64,000 nucleotides of DNA from Paulinella micropora (lineage: Eukaryota; Cercozoa; Imbricatea; Euglyphida): contig BJOX01000081.1 in NCBI GenBank assembly GCA_009731375.1, positions 746,842-810,841 on the forward strand, given 5' to 3'. Shown here one piece after another: positions 60,191 through 64,000 of the stretch. Numbering within the stretch: position 1 is the first letter of the stretch; each line of letters begins with the position of its first letter. The translations under genes were made by a program, and so were the position numbers. The notes under the pieces are model-generated. The model was not told the origin of the DNA. It saw only the letters and a program-made list of their open reading frames with translations, and did no database searches.

Positions 60191-60800
60191 CACACAAACA
60201 CACACACACACACATCCACATCCACATCCACATCCACATACACATACACATGCACATACATACATACACATACACATACACACATACCAGCTAGCTGGGC
60301 TGAATATCCTTCATATGTACATACATACATACATATACATACATACATACATACATACATACATACATAACAAAAAATAACATAACATAACATAACATAA
60401 CATAACATAACACAACACAACACAACACAACACAACATAACACAACATAACATAACATACCATAACATACCATAACATAACATAACATAACATAACATAA
60501 CGTAACATATCATATCATATCATATCATATCATATCATAACATAACATAACATAACATAACATATCATATCATATCATAACATATAACATAACATAACAT
60601 ATCATATCATATCATATCATAACATAACATATCATAACATATCATATCATATCATATCATAACATAACATAACATATCATATCATATCACATAACATAAC
60701 ATAACATAACATAACATATCATATCATATCATATCATAACATAACACACCATAACATAACATAACAAAACAGACATAACATAACATACATACATACAGTA
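60190..60800. repeat. (CACATA)n, (CATA)n, (ACATA)n/(ATATC)n arrays
   Basis: CACA/CATA hexamer-like arrays, a short core (ACCAGCTAGCTGGGCTGAAT near 60287), CATA, then a ~400-bp AACAT/ATATC pentanucleotide array. Confidence 0.95.
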
Positions 60801-61038
60801 ATAGTAATAGTAATAGTAATAGTAATAGTAGTAGTAATAGTATAGTAATAGTAATAGTAATAGTAATAGTAATAGTAATAGTAATAGTGGTGGTGATAGT
60901 GATAGTAGTAGTAGTAGTAATAGAAATAGTAATACACACATACAGTATACCAGCTAGCGTCGCTGAGTATCCTTCCTCGCTCGCCGTACAAACCTCGGGT
61001 GCCCTTCAAATAAAATGAGTAATGATAATAGTAATAGT

Positions 61039-61106
<68 letters not shown>

Positions 61107-61644
61107 ATAGTAATAGTAATAGTGATAGTAATAGTAGTAATAGTAGTAGTAATAGTAATAGTAATAGTAATAGTAATAGTAATAGTAATAGTGATAGTGA
61201 TAGTAATAGTAGTAGTAATAGTAGTAGTAATAGTAATAGTAATAGTAATAGTAATAGTAGTAGTAATAGTAGTAGTAATAGTAGTAGTAATGGTAATAGT
61301 AATAGTAGTAGTAGTAATAGTAATAGTAATAGTAATAGTAATAGAAGTAATAGTAATAGTAATAGTAATAGTAATAGTAGTAGTAGTAGTAATAGTAATA
61401 GTAATAGTAATAGTAATAGTAATAGTAATAGTAGTAGTAATAGTAATAGTAATACTAATAGTAATAGTAATAGTAATAGTAATAGTAATAGTAGTAGTAG
61501 TAGTAGCAGTACTAGAACTAGTACTAGTAATAGTAATAGTAATAGTAATAGTAATAGTAATAGTAATAGTAATAGTAGTAGTAATAGTAGTGGTAATAGT
61601 GATAGTAATAGTAATAGTAATAGTAATAGTAATAGTAATAGTAA

Positions 61645-61682
<38 letters not shown>

Positions 61683-61935
61683 CTAGTACTAGTACTAGTA
61701 CTAGTACTAGTAATAGTAATAGTAATAGTAATAGTAGTAGTAATAGTAGTGGTAATAGTAATAGTAATAGTAATAGTAATAGTAATAGTAATGGTAATAG
61801 TAGTAATAGTTATAATAGTAGTAACAGTAATAGTAACAGTAATAGTAACAGTGATAGTAACAGCAATAGTAATAGTAACAGTAATAGTAATAGTAATAGT
61901 AATAGTAATAGTAATAGTAATACAAACCTCGGGCG
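60800..61935. repeat. (AGTAAT)n hexanucleotide array
   Basis: AGTAAT and AGT repeats in two blocks (60800-60930 and 61018-61920). They are separated by a unique ~85-bp core that ends ACAAACCTCGGGTGCCCTTC, which recurs at 61922 (ACAAACCTCGGGCGCCCTTC) right after the second block. Confidence 0.95.
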
Positions 61936-62175
61936 CCCTTCAAACACAATGAGTGTGTGTAGATACGTATAAAACAATTTGTGTGTAGATGTTTATTTTA
62001 TTTCGTTTATGACCCCCCCCCCCCCAAAAAACACACACACACTTTTTTTTTTTTATTGTCTTGAATGTCAACAACGATATTAATACTCAAGTCCGACCCG
62101 AATACCGGTAGATCCGGATCGTATTGCTGCTTGTTACAGGCCACTGATGCTTAACCGTCCGTGATGAAAGCTCAA

Positions 62176-62192
62176 CNNNNNNNNNNAGAGGG

Positions 62193-62259
<67 letters not shown>

Positions 62260-62466
62260 AAAGAAAGAAAAGAAAGAAAAGAAAAGAAAAGAAAGAAAAG
62301 AAAGAAAAGAAAAAAAGAAAGGAAAGAAAGAAAGAAAGACATACAGAAAGGAAGAAAGGAAGAAAGAAAGGAAAAAAGAAAGAAAGAAAGACAGAAAGAA
62401 AGACAGAAAGAAAGGCAGAAAGAAAGACAGAACGCCTCAAAGAAAGAAAGAAAGAAAGAAAGAAAT
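62176..62466. repeat. 10-N gap, (GA)n and (GAAA)n purine array
   Basis: Ten N at 62177-62186, then GA, GAAA, GAAAA and GACA variants. Confidence 0.95.
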
Positions 62467-62662
62467 GTGAGCGTGGGGGTGGAGGGGAACATGAAAGCGG
62501 GTGTGCCAGCGACGTCATAGAGTGTATCATCCCCCGACTACACAACAAAACAGACGTTAATTACGTTACATTTGTTGTCCACAAAATTAAAATTTAGCCC
62601 AAAAATTCCCCGTATTTACGTGTTGGCCGAAAAGTGAGGCGGCCGAAATTTTTTACTATTCC

Positions 62663-62876
62663 TGAGAAGTTCCTTGTCCTTAAGTGCAACGAACAATGAC
62701 TTCAAGCGCTTCGATCTCAGTCAAAGTTTGCATCTACAGCCTGTGTTATGGCTCATTAGAAAGCTCTATCAAGAGCTTTCAAACGAGCCACTACACACGC
62801 CCTCAAGATCAGAACCGGCTGAGAACGAAGCGTTTGAAGTCATTGCTCATTGTGGTTAAGGACAAGGAACTTTTCA
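62663..62876. mobile_element. MITE-like fold-back element, full copy (5)
   Basis: Starts TGAGAAGTTCCTTGTCCTTA and ends AAGGACAAGGAACTTTTCA, so the terminal arms are almost perfect. It keeps the same internal blocks as copy 4 (GCTCATTAGAAAGCTC, ACGCCCTCAAGATCAGAACC). This is the best preserved copy. Confidence 0.75.
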
Positions 62877-62959
62877 GATTCACCTCCAGACTGCACAAAA
62901 AACACATCCTTGGGAATTCACGCGCAAAATTTTGGCGGAAAGTAAATAAGGACAAGTAG

Positions 62960-63171
62960 ATTGTGCCACGTGATTTTACCGGCAGGAAACGGCTGCAGCC
63001 CAGGTCGGCCCATCGAATTCGTCGCGCGGAATTTCCGTGAAAAATTTGGCCAAGATAAAGAATAATACATCTGAGATTTTTGCTGCCAAGTGATTTTACC
63101 GGCAGGAAACAGCTGCAGCCCCATGCTGCAACAGTGCGTCAAGGTCACAGAGATAGATAGATAGGTAGGTT

Positions 63172-63205
<34 letters not shown>

Positions 63206-63578
63206 CAGATAGATAGATAGATAGATAGGTCGGCCCATCAGAATTTCTGTGAAAGTTTTGGCCAAAATCAAGAATAATACATCTGAGATTTTTGCTGCCA
63301 CGTGATTTTACCGGCCAGGAAACGGCTGCAGCCCAGGGTCGGCACATTAAAAAAAAAATATATCGGAAATTCTCGCAAAAGTTTCGCGGAAATGAATAAG
63401 ACCATGAAATTTTGGTCACGTGTTTTGCTGGCAGGAAACGGCTACAGCCCAGGTCCCGGCCGATCGAATTTCGTCGCGCGGATATCCCTCGAAAATTTGG
63501 CCAAAATAAATAATAAATACATCCGAGATATCTTTGCTGCCATGTGATTTTTTTGTCTGTCACGTCTTTTTACCGGCA

Positions 63579-63669
<91 letters not shown>

Positions 63670-63830
63670 AGCTGCAGCCTAGAACGGCCTATCGAATTTC
63701 GTCGCGCGGAATTCCCGCGAAACTTTGGCCAAAATAAGTAATAAACACATCTGGGATATTTTTGGCCACGTGATTTACCGGCAAGAAACGGCTGCAGCCT
63801 AGGTCGGCCAGTCGAATCTCGTCGCGCGCT
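62960..63830 (+). repeat. ~120-bp tandem repeat, about 7-8 units, with embedded microsatellites
   Basis: The unit carries CCACGTGATTTTACCGGCAG, AAACGGCTGCAGCCCAGGTC, GAATTTCGTCGCGCGGAATT, TTTGGCCAAGATAAAGAATA and ATACATCTGAGATTTTTGCT. Units vary by indels. One unit carries a GATA array (63150-63228) and another an AAT array (63580-63668), each next to the CGGCAG...CTGCAGCC block. Open frames across it are shadows. Confidence 0.9.
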
Positions 63831-63880
63831 GTGAGCAGGATGTTGGACGGTTTCACATCGCGGTGGACCACCCCGACCTA
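63829..63880 (-). pseudogene. Protein-kinase exon fragment (subdomain VIb)
   Basis: The minus strand encodes VHRDVKPSNILLT, the catalytic-loop signature of serine/threonine kinases (HRD-x-KP-x-N). It is preceded by a CTTAG that could be a splice acceptor. The frame then runs into the 120-bp repeat and is no longer kinase-like. This is therefore a captured or leftover exon scrap of about 45 bp, or the end of a real exon whose gene lies beyond the window. Confidence 0.55.
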
Positions 63881-63939
63881 AGCACACCATAACCAAAGCC
63901 AGCCCAGTCAAAAAAGACACGTGCTTACAAGAACAGCAA

Positions 63940-64000
63940 ACAACAACAACAACAACAACAACAAACAACAAGAATAACAACAACAACAACAACAACAAAG
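63940..64000. repeat. (CAA)n microsatellite at window end
   Basis: CAACAA array with a short AAGAATAA interruption. Confidence 0.93.

Overview
The window is nuclear DNA of a eukaryote. It is packed with microsatellites, dispersed and tandem repeats and nested transposable elements, with one recognisable (broken) host-type Kelch gene and a scrap of a protein-kinase exon. Nothing in it identifies the host species. Seven runs of exactly ten N, four longer N gaps, and frame breaks that often sit in long A or T runs suggest a draft assembly with residual indel errors, so broken reading frames need caution.

Layout. 1-13,400: simple-sequence arrays (GA, CTTA, TATC, ACT, GGTA, GATA, CATA/TATG, GT, AAT) with short unique islands and gaps at 7755-8529, 8894-8938, 9078-9665 and 11053-11987. 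13,404-14,969: Kelch-repeat gene in several frames. 15,000-22,500: debris of LTR-type retroelements, including a Ty3/gypsy integrase C-terminus with a GPY/F module near 18.2 kb, two minisatellites and copies of a dispersed repeat. 22,512-51,202: a retroelement on the minus strand bounded by direct ~460-bp repeats. It carries a GIY-YIG nuclease upstream of a reverse transcriptase, the arrangement of a Penelope-like element with permuted domains.

Nested inside that retroelement is the main find, a complete-length integrated DNA virus of the Polinton/Maverick (Polinton-like virus) type, 28,909-49,658 (about 20.7 kb), bounded by ~330-bp terminal inverted repeats. It encodes a retroviral-type integrase, protein-primed family B DNA polymerase, FtsK/HerA-type packaging ATPase, adenain-type protease fused to a coiled-coil region, penton-type minor capsid protein, double jelly-roll major capsid protein, and a long phage-like fibre ending in an S74 intramolecular chaperone. 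It also has an HNH endonuclease with Cys-rich repeats, an ExoX-C-like small protein, and several unrecognised proteins. The major capsid gene is intact; polymerase, integrase, ATPase, fibre, penton, HNH and others carry frameshifts or stops.

Three features of the virus are unexplained. A ~120-160-bp module with inverted arms occurs three times, each time at the 5' end of a gene and in the same orientation relative to that gene. Paralogous small zinc-binding proteins sit just inside each terminal repeat as mirror images. A 65-bp tandem duplication carrying a TATA-like box lies directly upstream of the capsid gene.

51,200-64,000: more satellites (AT-rich 20-bp repeats, GTTTAGGTTAGTATT arrays, TATC, AATAT, GA, GGTT, GGTA, a 1.7-kb TTAG-type array, AACAT, AGTAAT), five copies of a fold-back MITE-like family (one of them at 2.3 kb), GC-rich hairpin repeats, and a ~120-bp tandem repeat whose units have microsatellites embedded in them.
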